The notes under the pieces are model-generated. The model saw only the letters and a list, made by a program, of their open reading frames with translations. It made no database searches and was not told where the DNA came from. DNA of 64,000 nucleotides from JAWKOK01 sp963765875 (GTDB taxonomy: Bacteria > Chloroflexota > Anaerolineae > Caldilineales > Caldilineaceae). Below are positions 47,199 to 55,989 of the stretch, piece after piece; the first letter of the stretch is position 1; every line of letters starts with the position of its first letter. The DNA lies in contig CAVXYK010000019.1 of assembly GCA_963765875.1 (NCBI GenBank), positions 62,001-126,000 of the forward strand. Reading direction: 5' to 3'. The translations under genes and the position numbers were made by a program.

Positions 47199-48461
47199 TT
47201 GGGGACATCAATTACCCTTTTTCGCGTCCATGGCATCGATATCAAAGTTCACTGGTCATTTCTATTGGTCCTGATCTACGGAGCAGTCGCTTTCGGCGGG
47301 CGCAGTGATAGTCTGGTGGTGAGCGCGCTCTATGGTGTTTTTGTGACGCTCCTACTCTTTGTCTGCGTAACACTGCACGAATTTGGACACGCAGCGGTCG
47401 CCAAACACTATCATATTAAGGTGCCCAGCATCACACTATTGCCCATCGGTGGCTTGGCTAACCTGGAGAAGATTCCGGAAAAACCGATCCAGGAGTTCTT
47501 CATTGCCGTCGCCGGTCCGGCAGTGAACTTTCTGCTTGCAGCATTGTTGGTTCCGGTGGCCTTGTTGATTGCCGGCGCGCAGGTGAGTATGGGATCGCCT
47601 GTGCCCAGCATCGGCGGATTGCAGCGGGAGATGCTGGAACCCGGTCTGCTCAACATCGTGATCTACATGATCTCCACCAATCTGTTGCTGGCCCTTTTTA
47701 ATCTACTGCCGGCATTTCCCATGGATGGCGGTCGCATATTGAGAGCGCTGTTGGCCACAGTTCTCTCTTATGTGACGGCAACACGCATTGCCGTCTACGT
47801 CGGCCGCGCGATGGCCGTGCTTTTCGCCGTCGGGGGGATGTTCGGCGGCGGCATCTTCCTGCTGTTCATTGCCTTCTTCGTCTATGTAGGCGGCGGCGCA
47901 GAACGGGAAGCTGTCGAACATCGAGCGATATTGCGCAAGGTACCCGTTACCCGAGCGCTAAGATCGCCCGCGGTTACGCTCTATACCAGTGAGACGATCG
48001 GCCGGGCTGCCGATCTAGTGATGCAGAACTATCAGGCTGACTTCCCGGTTCGCGATCTCGGCGGCAGTTTTGTCGGTGTACTGACCCGTTCGACGTTGGT
48101 AAAGGCACTACGTGAAGGCGGCCGAGAGGTGCGTGTCGTTGATGCAATGACGCCGCTTCGAGCCATTCCAGTCTGCACCCTTGGTGATGATCTCTCGGTC
48201 GCTTGGGAGCGTATGATGCAATCCAGAGGCCGGGTTGTCGTCGTAATGGATGACGGGCAGTTGCTGGGTCTGGTCACGCTGGACAGTGTCTCCGAGGTGA
48301 TGCAGATCATCGGTGCAGCAAACAGTCGACATGCGGGGCAGGACAAGGATCAGAGAAGCGGCAGGCATTGGGATGAAGGGCAACGGAATAGCAGCCAATG
48401 GATAGATGGCCAACAGATAGATGATCGGCAGAGAAACGACCGATCATCGTCCATGCTGTAG
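47199..48461 (+). CDS. Site-2 protease family (M50) metalloprotease with CBS domains
   Basis: A 420-residue membrane protease. The zinc motif VTLHEFGHAAVAKHY (HExxH) lies in the first third and the third ligand in LLPAFPMDGGRILRALL. About six membrane helices precede two CBS domains (about 245-375). The last 50 residues are hydrophilic and low-complexity (DKDQRSGRHWDEGQRNSSQW). It starts with TTG at 47199, with GGAG seven bases upstream. It is third in an operon with slipin and DUF971. Such proteases cut within membranes, often releasing anti-sigma factors; CBS pairs usually sense nucleotides. Confidence 0.92.
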   Translation: MGTSITLFRVHGIDIKVHWSFLLVLIYGAVAFGGRSDSLVVSALYGVFVTLLLFVCVTLHEFGHAAVAKHYHIKVPSITLLPIGGLANLEKIPEKPIQEFFIAVAGPAVNFLLAALLVPVALLIAGAQVSMGSPVPSIGGLQREMLEPGLLNIVIYMISTNLLLALFNLLPAFPMDGGRILRALLATVLSYVTATRIAVYVGRAMAVLFAVGGMFGGGIFLLFIAFFVYVGGGAEREAVEHRAILRKVPVTRALRSPAVTLYTSETIGRAADLVMQNYQADFPVRDLGGSFVGVLTRSTLVKALREGGREVRVVDAMTPLRAIPVCTLGDDLSVAWERMMQSRGRVVVVMDDGQLLGLVTLDSVSEVMQIIGAANSRHAGQDKDQRSGRHWDEGQRNSSQWIDGQQIDDRQRNDRSSSML

Positions 48462-48473
48462 GATGCCCCGCCG

Positions 48474-49334
48474 ATGTCAAAATCGATGTCCAAATTGATA
48501 TCCAGTTTTCGCACCGAACATGGCTCCATAGAGTACGAAGTGCTCAACAACACCGGTCGTTGCGCCGGCGAAGTGTCCAGTATTCTCCTTCTACACAATT
48601 TCATGAGCACCGGGCACGCAGCCTGGGGACCAATGCTGGACGGACTGGCGCTCAATCATCGGGTGATCCTGCCCGATTTACCCGGCCACGGTCGCTCCAT
48701 TGGCCATCCTGAACACTTCGATCATGGCGTCATGGCCCATCAGTTGGCCGCACTTCTGCACGCAGAGGACGCTACCGATGCCCATCTGGCGGGATGCAGC
48801 AGCGGCGGCATGATTGCGCAGTTGATTGTGGAGGAACAGCTTGTCACGCCGGCTAGCCTGACACTGGTGAGCACGACCTACAGCAATCGACTTGACGTTC
48901 TTGGCGACCCGAGCGTTGTCCCCGCCGATTTCAGCGCAGGCCGACTATGGCTTGAGGCGACGGCACGGCTGCACGATCCGCATCAATCGAACCACAGTCA
49001 TCTAGGCGATAGTCAGCATAACCGAAGTCAACCCAGCGGCTACTACGAAAACATCTTGTTGCCAGGGTTTCGTCAGTTGCGCCCGGAAACAACCATCGAT
49101 CTGCCATTGACCAGATTGGCGGATTGGACGCTCCCAGTCTGTATCATCCACGGCGAGTGTGACGAGTTCTTCAGCGTCGGTATCGCCAAAGAGATGGCGT
49201 CGACGTTGCCGAACGCAACGCTGTACGTTGTACCCGACCAGAGCCATGCACTGATTTTTCGGCAGCCATGGAAGGTGTTGCGTTTCATGCGGGCCTTCTT
49301 GCAGAAGCTGCCAACGGATCCAAGTTTCACCTAA
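48474..49334 (+). CDS. Alpha/beta hydrolase
   Basis: A 286-residue hydrolase: LLLHNFMSTGHAAWGPMLDGL (oxyanion region), VILPDLPGHGRSIG, nucleophile elbow AGCSSGGMIAQL, an Asp candidate in CIIHGECDEFFSV and the C-terminal His in PDQSHALIFRQP. It resembles 3-oxoadipate enol-lactonase-type esterases, but the substrate is open. It is 12 bases after the protease gene and 32 before rpe, so probably in the same transcript. Confidence 0.85.
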   Translation: MSKSMSKLISSFRTEHGSIEYEVLNNTGRCAGEVSSILLLHNFMSTGHAAWGPMLDGLALNHRVILPDLPGHGRSIGHPEHFDHGVMAHQLAALLHAEDATDAHLAGCSSGGMIAQLIVEEQLVTPASLTLVSTTYSNRLDVLGDPSVVPADFSAGRLWLEATARLHDPHQSNHSHLGDSQHNRSQPSGYYENILLPGFRQLRPETTIDLPLTRLADWTLPVCIIHGECDEFFSVGIAKEMASTLPNATLYVVPDQSHALIFRQPWKVLRFMRAFLQKLPTDPSFT

Positions 49335-49366
49335 TCCACCCCATAAGAAAGCGATTGAAGACAACC

Positions 49367-50038
49367 ATGAACAGTGTGCGCCCGGTAAAACTTGCTCCAT
49401 CCATCCTGACCGCGGATTTCGGCAATCTAGGCGCCGAGATCGAAGCCGCTGAAGCCGGCGGAGCGGATTACATTCATCTCGATGTGATGGATGGCATGTT
49501 TGTGCCCAACATCTCTTTCGGTCCCACAATTGTGGAGACGGTTCGCCGACACACCTCGCTGCCGTTGGATGTACATCTCATGGTTCAGGAGCCGGATCGC
49601 TACGTTGAGATGTTTGCCGCAGCTGGAGCCGATATTCTGACCGTTCACGTGGAGGCATGCCAGCACTTGAATCGCACGATTCAACGCATCAATGAACTTG
49701 GATGCAAAGTAGGCGTCTCTATCAATCCTGCGACCAGCATTGAGTGTATGCGAGAAATCCTACCCTTCATTGACATGGTGTTAGTGATGAGCGTCAACCC
49801 GGGGTTTGGCTCCCAAAAATTCATCGAAACCAGCACGAGCAAACTGGTGCGGGTGCAGCGGTTGATAGAGCAGTTCAACCCGCTCTGCGATCTGGAGGTC
49901 GATGGCGGTGTTGCTGCGCACAACATTGACGACGTGGTGCGTGCCGGCGCCAATGTGATCGTTGTCGGCTCAGCCGTCTTCAATGATCGGGGGACTGTCG
50001 CAGAGAATATTGCAAAACTACGGACGGCGCTGGCATAA
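49367..50038 (+). CDS. rpe: Ribulose-phosphate 3-epimerase
   Basis: A 223-residue TIM-barrel enzyme that interconverts ribulose-5-phosphate and xylulose-5-phosphate. It has KLAPSILTADFGNLG, the metal and catalytic region HLDVMDGMFVPNISFGP, DVHLMVQEPDRYV, VMSVNPGFGSQKF and LEVDGGV. The frame extends upstream to 49268 but the ATG at 49367 matches the family start. It ends before a perfect terminator palindrome. Confidence 0.96.
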   Translation: MNSVRPVKLAPSILTADFGNLGAEIEAAEAGGADYIHLDVMDGMFVPNISFGPTIVETVRRHTSLPLDVHLMVQEPDRYVEMFAAAGADILTVHVEACQHLNRTIQRINELGCKVGVSINPATSIECMREILPFIDMVLVMSVNPGFGSQKFIETSTSKLVRVQRLIEQFNPLCDLEVDGGVAAHNIDDVVRAGANVIVVGSAVFNDRGTVAENIAKLRTALA

Positions 50039-50094
50039 GACCGATCGTAGCAAATGGTTGCTCAAGAGTGCCGGGCCTTTGCGTTGAGCGATTT

Positions 50095-50147
50095 CGAAAA
50101 CAAAAGGGGGTGTTGATGCGACGCATCAACACCCCCTTTTGTTTTCG
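50095..50147. terminator. Perfect 26-bp palindromic terminator between rpe and cdsA
   Basis: Bases 50095-50120 pair exactly with 50122-50147 around a single central base. The arms carry AAAAGGGGGTGTTGATGCG, with A/T-rich ends on both sides, suiting the convergent genes rpe and cdsA. Confidence 0.92.
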
Positions 50148-50172
50148 ACTGTTAGCGAAGTGCAGTACTTCT

Positions 50173-50961
50173 CTAGCGCAATACCCAATAGTTCACGACC
50201 AGATAGACGAACGGGACGACGAAGAGGATGCTGTCCAGGCGATCCAACATGCCGCCATGGCCGGGGATGATATGCCCGCTGTCTTTGACGCCCACCTGAC
50301 GCTTCACCATACTGATCGAGAGATCGCCGAAGAGTGCGAGGATGCCGCCGACAAAGCCGATCAACGCGCCCAGCCCGAAACTGATCGAGAGCGGCGAGAG
50401 CATGGCAACCAGCCCTCCGGCCAATGCGGCCCCAGCGAAACCGCCGACTGTGCCTTCCCAGCTCTTTTTGGGACTCAATCTGGGCCAGAGTTTGTGGTTG
50501 CCGATCGTAATCCCGGTGAAAAAGGCGAGCGTATCATTGGACCAGGTGATCAGGAAGGCCATCAGCAGCCACCACATGCCATCCGGCAGCAGCCGAAGCG
50601 CAATGATGTTTGCCGTCATGACGCCTATATAGACCGCCACTGTGGCCGTGGAGAGGAACATACGCAGCGGCTGTTCGACCTGAAAGAGCGTGTAGATCAA
50701 GAGGATGAGCAGCCCGGCCGTCAGAAAGAGCTCGTACGGAAAGAGGTCCGGGCGCCAGCCGTGCAAGATCAGCGCCGCAGTCAATACGAGGCCAAACCAG
50801 GTCGCCGGGTGATAGCCGCCTATGGCCAACATACGATAGAATTCGTGTGCACCCAGCAGACCCATTGCGAGGAATAGTGCCACGCTCCAGAGTCCGCCCA
50901 AGTAGATCAATCCCAGCAAGATGGGGATGAAGATGACGGCGACAATGATGCGCTGTGCCAT
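50173..50961 (-). CDS. cdsA: Phosphatidate cytidylyltransferase
   Basis: A 262-residue integral membrane enzyme making CDP-diacylglycerol from phosphatidate and CTP. The C-terminal signature is complete: SMVKRQVGVKDSGHIIPGHG followed by GMLDRLDS, with the metal-binding Asp residues. About eight membrane helices precede it. It follows uppS by about 50 bases, the common uppS-cdsA arrangement for envelope precursors. Confidence 0.95.
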   Translation of the reverse strand: MAQRIIVAVIFIPILLGLIYLGGLWSVALFLAMGLLGAHEFYRMLAIGGYHPATWFGLVLTAALILHGWRPDLFPYELFLTAGLLILLIYTLFQVEQPLRMFLSTATVAVYIGVMTANIIALRLLPDGMWWLLMAFLITWSNDTLAFFTGITIGNHKLWPRLSPKKSWEGTVGGFAGAALAGGLVAMLSPLSISFGLGALIGFVGGILALFGDLSISMVKRQVGVKDSGHIIPGHGGMLDRLDSILFVVPFVYLVVNYWVLR

Positions 50962-51012
50962 GAATAAACTGCCTTGTCTGCTCTGCTATTGCCGGATGCT
51001 GGGATTGACTGA

Positions 51013-51759
51013 TTAGGTATCGAGCACACGGCCAAAGCGCCGTTGACGATGGTTATACTCAAGCAACGCCTTGTACAACTCTGACTCATCGAAGTCTGGC
51101 CAGAACGTCGGCGTCGTATAGTATTCTGCGTATGCGGCTTGCCAGATCAAGAAATTGCTCAGCCGCCATTCCCCACCGGTGCGAATAATCAGATCCGGAT
51201 CCGGAAGATCATGATAGAGGTACTGGCTAAACAGCTCGTCAGTCAAGTCATCAGGATTCGTTCCATCTTCGATGACGCGTCGAATCCCATCGAGAATTTC
51301 CGCACGTCCGCCGTAGTTAAATGCTACGTTCAAGATGATGCGATCATTGTCTCGGGTCGCTTCGACCGCATGCAAGATCTGTTTCTGCAAGTGCTGGTTG
51401 ATGCCGTCTGTCCGGCCGCTATGTAGAATCCGAACACCATTTTTGTCGAGATCGTTGAGTTGTCTTTGGATGGTCAACCCAAGCAAGCGCATGAGCCCGC
51501 GCACTTCATCCGGGGGCCGATGCCAGTTTTCCGTTGAGAATGCGTAGATTGTTAGGACCTTGATCCCGTATTCGACACTGGTTTCGAGGATACGCTGAAT
51601 ATTATCCACACCGGCTTGATGACCGACCAGTCGAGGGCGTCCGCGAGACTGGGCCCACCGCCCGTTGCCGTCCATGATGATACCGATATGATATGGTATT
51701 GAGGGGAGGAGTTCGTGATCGTTAGTTCCCTGACTGTTCACAATTCTTACTCCTTGCAA
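51013..51759 (-). CDS. uppS: Isoprenyl (undecaprenyl) diphosphate synthase
   Basis: A 248-residue cis-prenyltransferase that supplies the lipid carrier for peptidoglycan and surface glycans. Signature IGIIMDGNGRWAQSRGRPRL with the catalytic Asp, then GHQAG, YAFSTENW and the C-terminal PDLIIRTGGEWRLSNFLIWQ and AYAEYY are present. It is co-directional with cdsA and separated from frr by a terminator at 51952-51985, so it begins its own unit. Confidence 0.96.
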   Translation of the reverse strand: MQGVRIVNSQGTNDHELLPSIPYHIGIIMDGNGRWAQSRGRPRLVGHQAGVDNIQRILETSVEYGIKVLTIYAFSTENWHRPPDEVRGLMRLLGLTIQRQLNDLDKNGVRILHSGRTDGINQHLQKQILHAVEATRDNDRIILNVAFNYGGRAEILDGIRRVIEDGTNPDDLTDELFSQYLYHDLPDPDLIIRTGGEWRLSNFLIWQAAYAEYYTTPTFWPDFDESELYKALLEYNHRQRRFGRVLDT

Positions 51760-51951
51760 CTGCCCTCAGTTCGTCTGGTCGCGCCAGGTTGGCATTCGAA
51801 AGACCGCCGGAACAGCTACTGGCGTTCAACACGATCGGTGGACGAGTCTGCACCCTTTTTGCGGTGTTGTTCAGTATTTGGCATCTATACAGGTCAAGTT
51901 CAGAATAGAACGCCAAATTCAGCGGATTGGGCTGAATCGTTGCCACACTAG

Positions 51952-51985
51952 AAAAAAACAGGGGTGAGCACGCACTCACCCCTGT
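51952..51985 (-). terminator. Intrinsic terminator after frr
   Basis: On the minus strand ACAGGGGTGAG (51985-51975) pairs with CTCACCCCTGT (51968-51958), then seven Ts (51958-51952). The loop is six bases. It ends the frr transcript. The remaining 190 bases to uppS show no clear promoter. Confidence 0.9.
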
Positions 51986-52059
51986 TCAATTTGTCTGAAC
52001 TGCACTTGAACTGAACAATGCAATGGAATTTTGGCGAGGGCAATTGGGCGAGCAGCCTA

Positions 52060-52617
52060 CTAGATCGTCATGATCTCTTCGTTCTTCTCTTTGCCCACAT
52101 CCTCGACTTCTTTGATGTAGTGATCCGTCTTCTTTTGCATTTCATCCTGCGCCCCGTGCAACTCGTCCTCAGAGATCATCCCCTCACGTTCAAGTTCGCG
52201 AAGGTCATTAATATCATCACGGCGAATGTTGCGGACGGAGACCTTTGCCTCTTCAACGCGCTTCTGGACCATCTTGGTCAGGTCGCGGCGGCGTTCCTCA
52301 GTCAGTGGTGGGATGGACAACCGAATCACCTGGCCATCGTTGTTGGGTGTGATGCCAAGATCTGACATGGCAATCGCACGCTCAATGGTCCCGATATCAG
52401 CGGCTGAATAGGGTCGGATCGCCAAGGTTTGGGCATCTGATGCAGAGATGGTTGCCAACTGCATCAAGGGCGTTGGGACGCTGTAATATTCCACCGTCAA
52501 TCGTTCAACCAGTGCGGGCGATGCGCGTCCTGTGCGGATGCTCATCAAATCGTGTTGCAATGCCTCGATAGTCTTTTTCATACGTGAATCGGCATCAGAC
52601 AATATGTCTCGAACCAT
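52060..52617 (-). CDS. frr: Ribosome recycling factor
   Basis: A 186-residue protein that splits post-termination ribosomes with EF-G. It has MVRDILSDADSRMKKTIEAL, LMSIRTGRASPALVERLTVEYY, IRLSIPPLTEERRRDLTKMV and the coiled RNIRRDDINDLREL. The ATG at 52617 has a GGAG eight bases upstream and matches the family start; the ATG at 52653 adds 12 non-conserved residues. Confidence 0.96.
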   Translation of the reverse strand: MVRDILSDADSRMKKTIEALQHDLMSIRTGRASPALVERLTVEYYSVPTPLMQLATISASDAQTLAIRPYSAADIGTIERAIAMSDLGITPNNDGQVIRLSIPPLTEERRRDLTKMVQKRVEEAKVSVRNIRRDDINDLRELEREGMISEDELHGAQDEMQKKTDHYIKEVEDVGKEKNEEIMTI

Positions 52618-53135
52618 GATATTGCTCCTCGACCAATGGGATGAAGTCCTCACCGTGCTAATCTAGCAACGGCCTTCAGCTGCCATCCATGAAAGGAAAA
52701 CGCCGGCGGTGGTCAATACGCTCAAATCATGATTGCGTTAACCACAATTCCCTGCCAACAAGCAGAGGACCCACCTTCTCTTGTTTCGAATATGCGCTCG
52801 CAGATAGGTGGTGTCAGGAATCACGCAATGGCAAACTGATACCCTATTTTATCAAATTCCACAGTTCCGGAAAAATCACCTTGCGAGCATGCAATTCATC
52901 CAGCGCCGAGCGGGGAATTCAGGTGAATACCTGCAGAATCTAATATTGGTTCAAAGACCAAGCCGGAGACTGTACGTCATGCGAAAGAGTGCCGGGGACT
53001 TACACAACAAAGCGAGTGAACTGACCTTGATTCCGGCGATTCTTCAGCATCGGGAAGTTACCAGCCCTTTCGTGTAACGGCTAACAGAATTTCCGCTTAA
53101 GGTCGCCAAGTAGGGATTCGTTTTCTTGGAACGGC
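52618..53135. other. Gene-free gap between pyrH and frr
   Basis: The 520 bases hold no recognisable gene. The short plus-strand frames (52689-52943, 52808-53077) have no ribosome-binding sites or similarity. A GTGCCGGGGACTT string near 52990 matches the inverted repeat at 40408-40474. Such a gap between pyrH and frr, usually neighbours, may be degraded repeat sequence. Confidence 0.45.
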
Positions 53136-53855
53136 CTAAGAGGAGATTACGGTCCCCACGGACTCTCCGTACATGACTTTTTCAAGGGAATCTTCATGCC
53201 AGAGGTTGATCACGTGGATCGGGAGATCGTTGTCCATACACATGGCCATCGCAGTGCTGTCCATCACACCTAGCCGCATATTGAGTGCTTCGATGTAGGT
53301 CAGCCGCTCATATCGTACGGCATCCGGATTGATCTTGGGATCGCTGTCGTAGACTGCATCTACTTTGGTCGCCTTGATCAGCGCTTCGGCGTCGATCTCC
53401 ATGGCGCGCAGTGAAGCTGCCGTATCTGTTGTGAAATAGGGGTTGCCTGTTCCTGCGCCGAAGATGACGACTCGACCTTTTTCCAAGTGCCGAACGGCAC
53501 GACGCTGGATGTACGGCTCAGCGACCGAACGCACTTCGATGCCGGTCAGAACACGGGTAGGGACGCCCTCGCGTTCAAGAGCATCTTGAAGCGCCAGTGA
53601 ATTCATCACGGTAGCAAGCATGCCCATATGATCGGCCGTTACCCGTTCCATGCCGTGATCAAGACCATCCGTCTTGCCGCGCCATAGATTCCCGGCCCCG
53701 ATGACAATCGCTACCTGAACACCCATGTCGACAACACTAAGCACTTTTCGGGCCAAGAACTCAGCCTGTCGTGGGTTGATCCCAAAACCGCCTTCACCTG
53801 CCAGAGCCTCTCCACCCAACTTGAGCAAAATGCGCCGGAAATTCAGCTCAGCCAT
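53136..53855 (-). CDS. pyrH: Uridylate kinase
   Basis: A 239-residue amino-acid-kinase-fold UMP kinase. It has RILLKLGGEALAGEGGFGI, VAIVIGAGNLWRG, the MGMLATVMNSLALQDALE segment, VIFGAGTGNPYFTTDTAASL and the ending IHVINLW. It phosphorylates UMP to UDP. It follows tsf but is cut off from it by a terminator (53941-53972). Confidence 0.97.
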   Translation of the reverse strand: MAELNFRRILLKLGGEALAGEGGFGINPRQAEFLARKVLSVVDMGVQVAIVIGAGNLWRGKTDGLDHGMERVTADHMGMLATVMNSLALQDALEREGVPTRVLTGIEVRSVAEPYIQRRAVRHLEKGRVVIFGAGTGNPYFTTDTAASLRAMEIDAEALIKATKVDAVYDSDPKINPDAVRYERLTYIEALNMRLGVMDSTAMAMCMDNDLPIHVINLWHEDSLEKVMYGESVGTVISS

Positions 53856-53940
53856 TGTGTGTTATTCTCCTTCAGTATGTCGTTTGGTACTTGTCGTCAA
53901 GCCATACGGATTGTTGGGGCGAACGGAACAGTCGCATTCA

Positions 53941-53972
53941 AAAAGTGCCCAGCCATATGGCTGGGCACTTTT
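53941..53972 (-). terminator. Terminator between tsf and pyrH
   Basis: AAAAGTGCCCAGCCAT (53941-53956) is directly followed by its exact complement ATGGCTGGGCACTTTT (53957-53972). On the minus strand it follows the tsf stop and ends in Ts. Confidence 0.92.
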
Positions 53973-53975
53973 GTA

Positions 53976-54572
53976 TTAGCTACCGACTTCTAAACGAGCA
54001 AATCGGCTGATCTTAATATTCTCGCCAAGTGCAGCAATCTGTGCCGTGATCATGTCCTGGATCGTCACATCTGCGTCCTTGACGAACGCCTGTTCCAGCA
54101 AACAGATCTCGCCGTACCACTTGTCCAGCTTCCCGGTCACGATCTGTTCGAGGATATGCTCAGGCTTACCGCTGTCCGCCATCTGCTCAAGGAAAATGGC
54201 CTTTTCACTCTCGACCAATTCAGCGGGCACTTCCTCGCGGCTCACGTAGAGCGGTCTGGCGGCAACTACATGCATGGCGAGGTCATAGGCAAGCGCCTGG
54301 AACTGTTCGGTGCGGGCGACGAAGTCCGTCTCACAACCGACTTCCACCAGGCTCGCCATCTTGGCTCCGGGGTGGATATAGTGGCCGACAAGACCTTCCT
54401 TGATGGCCCGGCTGGACTTCTTGGCGGCTGCCGTTAGCCCCTTCTTGCGCAGAAATTCAACAGCGGCCTCGAAGTCGCCATCGGAATCGGCCAGTGCATT
54501 CTTACAATCCAATACGCCTGCGTTGGTCGCAATGCGTAGTTCTTTTACCATTTGGGCAGTGATTTCAGCCAT
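53976..54572 (-). CDS. tsf: Elongation factor Ts (short form)
   Basis: A 198-residue EF-Ts, the short form found for example in Thermus-like and Chloroflexota lineages, against about 283 in E. coli. It has the UBA-like N-terminus with LRIATNAGVLDCKNALADSDGDF, then GHYIHPGAKMASLVEVGCETDFVART, the EF-Tu contact region. It recharges EF-Tu with GTP. It follows rpsB, and the pair forms the classic rpsB-tsf unit. Confidence 0.96.
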   Translation of the reverse strand: MAEITAQMVKELRIATNAGVLDCKNALADSDGDFEAAVEFLRKKGLTAAAKKSSRAIKEGLVGHYIHPGAKMASLVEVGCETDFVARTEQFQALAYDLAMHVVAARPLYVSREEVPAELVESEKAIFLEQMADSGKPEHILEQIVTGKLDKWYGEICLLEQAFVKDADVTIQDMITAQIAALGENIKISRFARLEVGS

Positions 54573-54627
54573 TCCTACTTTTCTCCTGAATCCTTACTCA
54601 CTGTAGTGTACTGTCTAGCAGATCGTT

Positions 54628-54990
54628 CTATTTGGCTTCGTCGGCTTCTTCCGAATCCTCTTCTGCCGTCTCAGCTTCTTCAACCGCTTCTTCTTCTTCA
54701 ACCGCTACTTCGGCCGCAACTTCTTCAACCACGGCCTCTACTGCGGCAGCTTCTTCTACAATCTCTTCGGCCTCGACAACGGCTTCAGCCTCGGCGATGA
54801 CCTCTGCAACCACTTCCTCTGCAACCACTTCCTCTGATCCCCGACCGCTTCCTCTGCGACCGCTTCCTCTGCGACCGATTCCTCTGCTGCTTCAACCACG
54901 GCTTCGGCGCCTGCCTCAGCAAGGGCTGCGGCCTCGGCGGCCTCTTCTTCGGGCGAAGTTTGCAGCTTGGCCAAGCGTGCTCGGTCCAAG
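54628..54990 (-). other. Out-of-frame continuation of the S2 acidic tail
   Basis: After Leu250 of S2 the next frame reads DRARLAKLQTSPEEEAAEAA (from about 54985), an Ala/Glu/Val-rich stretch to about 54840. The third frame then continues SEEVVAEEVVAEVIAEAEAV to ...EEDSEEADEAK and a stop at 54628. The shifts coincide with CC/GG at 54986-54987 and a run of four C/G at 54839-54842. Repair gives S2 an acidic tail of about 120 residues, similar to tails in some Actinobacteria and Chloroflexota. Confidence 0.7.
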
Positions 54991-55737
54991 ATACTGCTGC
55001 ATCTCGGCCAGTTCCGCTTCGGTAACCTGACCGGTATCGATCATGTCCACTTCGCGGATGCGCCGGCCTTCAAGCACAGCGTCGGCCATGGCGCCGACGA
55101 TCAATTTGACTGCACGAATGGCATCGTCGTTGCTCGGAATAATGTAGTCGATCGGATCCGGGTTGCAATTGGTATCGACCATGGCCAGAATCGGTATATT
55201 CAGCTTGCTGGCCTCTTTCACCGCCAGATCTTCGATTTCCGTATCCACAACAAAGACCAGGTTCGGCAACTTCGACATGGTCTTGAGACCGCCAATGCGA
55301 CGGTTGAGCTTGTCAACTTCTCGGCTGAGACTCAACTGCTCTTTCTTTGACAGATTGCGGAACTCGCCGGCATCGATGCGTCGCTCCAGCTGCAACAGAT
55401 AGTCAAGCCGCTGCTTGATGGTGACCCAGTTGGTGATGGTGCCGCCCAACCAGCGCTGGTTGACATAGGGCATTCTGCAGCGCTCAGCCTCGGCAAAAAT
55501 CGCCGCCTGTGCCTGGCGTTTCGTCCCTACAAACAGGATGGTGCCGCCCTCGGCCGCAATGTCGCGAACCATGGAGGTGTACTCATTGAGACGCAACATC
55601 GTTTGTTGAAGATCGACAATGTGGATCCCGCTACGTTCCGTGAAGATGTAGGGGCGCATCTTGGGGTTCCAGCGGCGGGTGCGGTGGCCGAAATGTACAC
55701 CGGCCTCCAACAGTTCTTTCATGCTAACGGATGACAT
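54916..55737 (-). CDS. rpsB: 30S ribosomal protein S2
   Basis: A ribosomal protein with the full core: MKELLEAGVHFGHRTRRWNPK, YIFTERSGIHIVDLQQT, VNQRWLGGTITNW, PNLVFVVDTEIEDLAVKEA, PILAMVDTNCNPD and IDYIIPSNDDAIRAVKL. As read, the frame ends after GPSTLGQAANFARR..., but from Leu250 the real tail continues in other frames (54628-54990). The core used for ribosome binding is intact either way. CAGGAG precedes the ATG. Confidence 0.95.
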   Translation of the reverse strand: MSSVSMKELLEAGVHFGHRTRRWNPKMRPYIFTERSGIHIVDLQQTMLRLNEYTSMVRDIAAEGGTILFVGTKRQAQAAIFAEAERCRMPYVNQRWLGGTITNWVTIKQRLDYLLQLERRIDAGEFRNLSKKEQLSLSREVDKLNRRIGGLKTMSKLPNLVFVVDTEIEDLAVKEASKLNIPILAMVDTNCNPDPIDYIIPSNDDAIRAVKLIVGAMADAVLEGRRIREVDMIDTGQVTEAELAEMQQYLGPSTLGQAANFARRRGRRGRSPC

Positions 55738-55885
55738 ATTCTTACTCCTGTAAGCTCTGGTTCAACTGCCACGTGTGGACGCGAAAGTTGAACATCGGGT
55801 TTTGCTTCCGCTCCGTTCGTCCCGCAAATCGACCGCCCATATTTCGAGCGGCACCCAACTTCCGGTCCCGAAGCGTGTTCGATAG

Positions 55886-55921
55886 AAAAAAAGCAACTGG
55901 CGTTTAGGCACGCCAATTGCT
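55886..55921 (-). terminator. Intrinsic terminator between the response regulator and rpsB
   Basis: On the minus strand AGCAATTGGCGT (55921-55910) pairs with ACGCCAGTTGCT (55903-55892, one G-T pair), followed by seven Ts (55892-55886). It lies 150 bases before rpsB; it most simply ends the response-regulator transcript, though a leader role for rpsB cannot be excluded. Confidence 0.88.
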
Positions 55922-55989
55922 AATCATATCATATAGCTTGAACGAAGATCAAAAAATCTTGGCAGCGAAGCACGAACGATCGGCTGCAG

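Noticed and set aside
54632..55030. Ser/Ala-rich plus-strand ORF opposite the rpsB tail
   Set aside because: Product of the low-complexity Glu/Ala codons read antisense.
55886..55921. Considered as an rpsB attenuator
   Set aside because: It follows the response-regulator gene by about 70 bases and I see no leader ORF or S2-binding fold after a clear promoter; a plain terminator is simpler.
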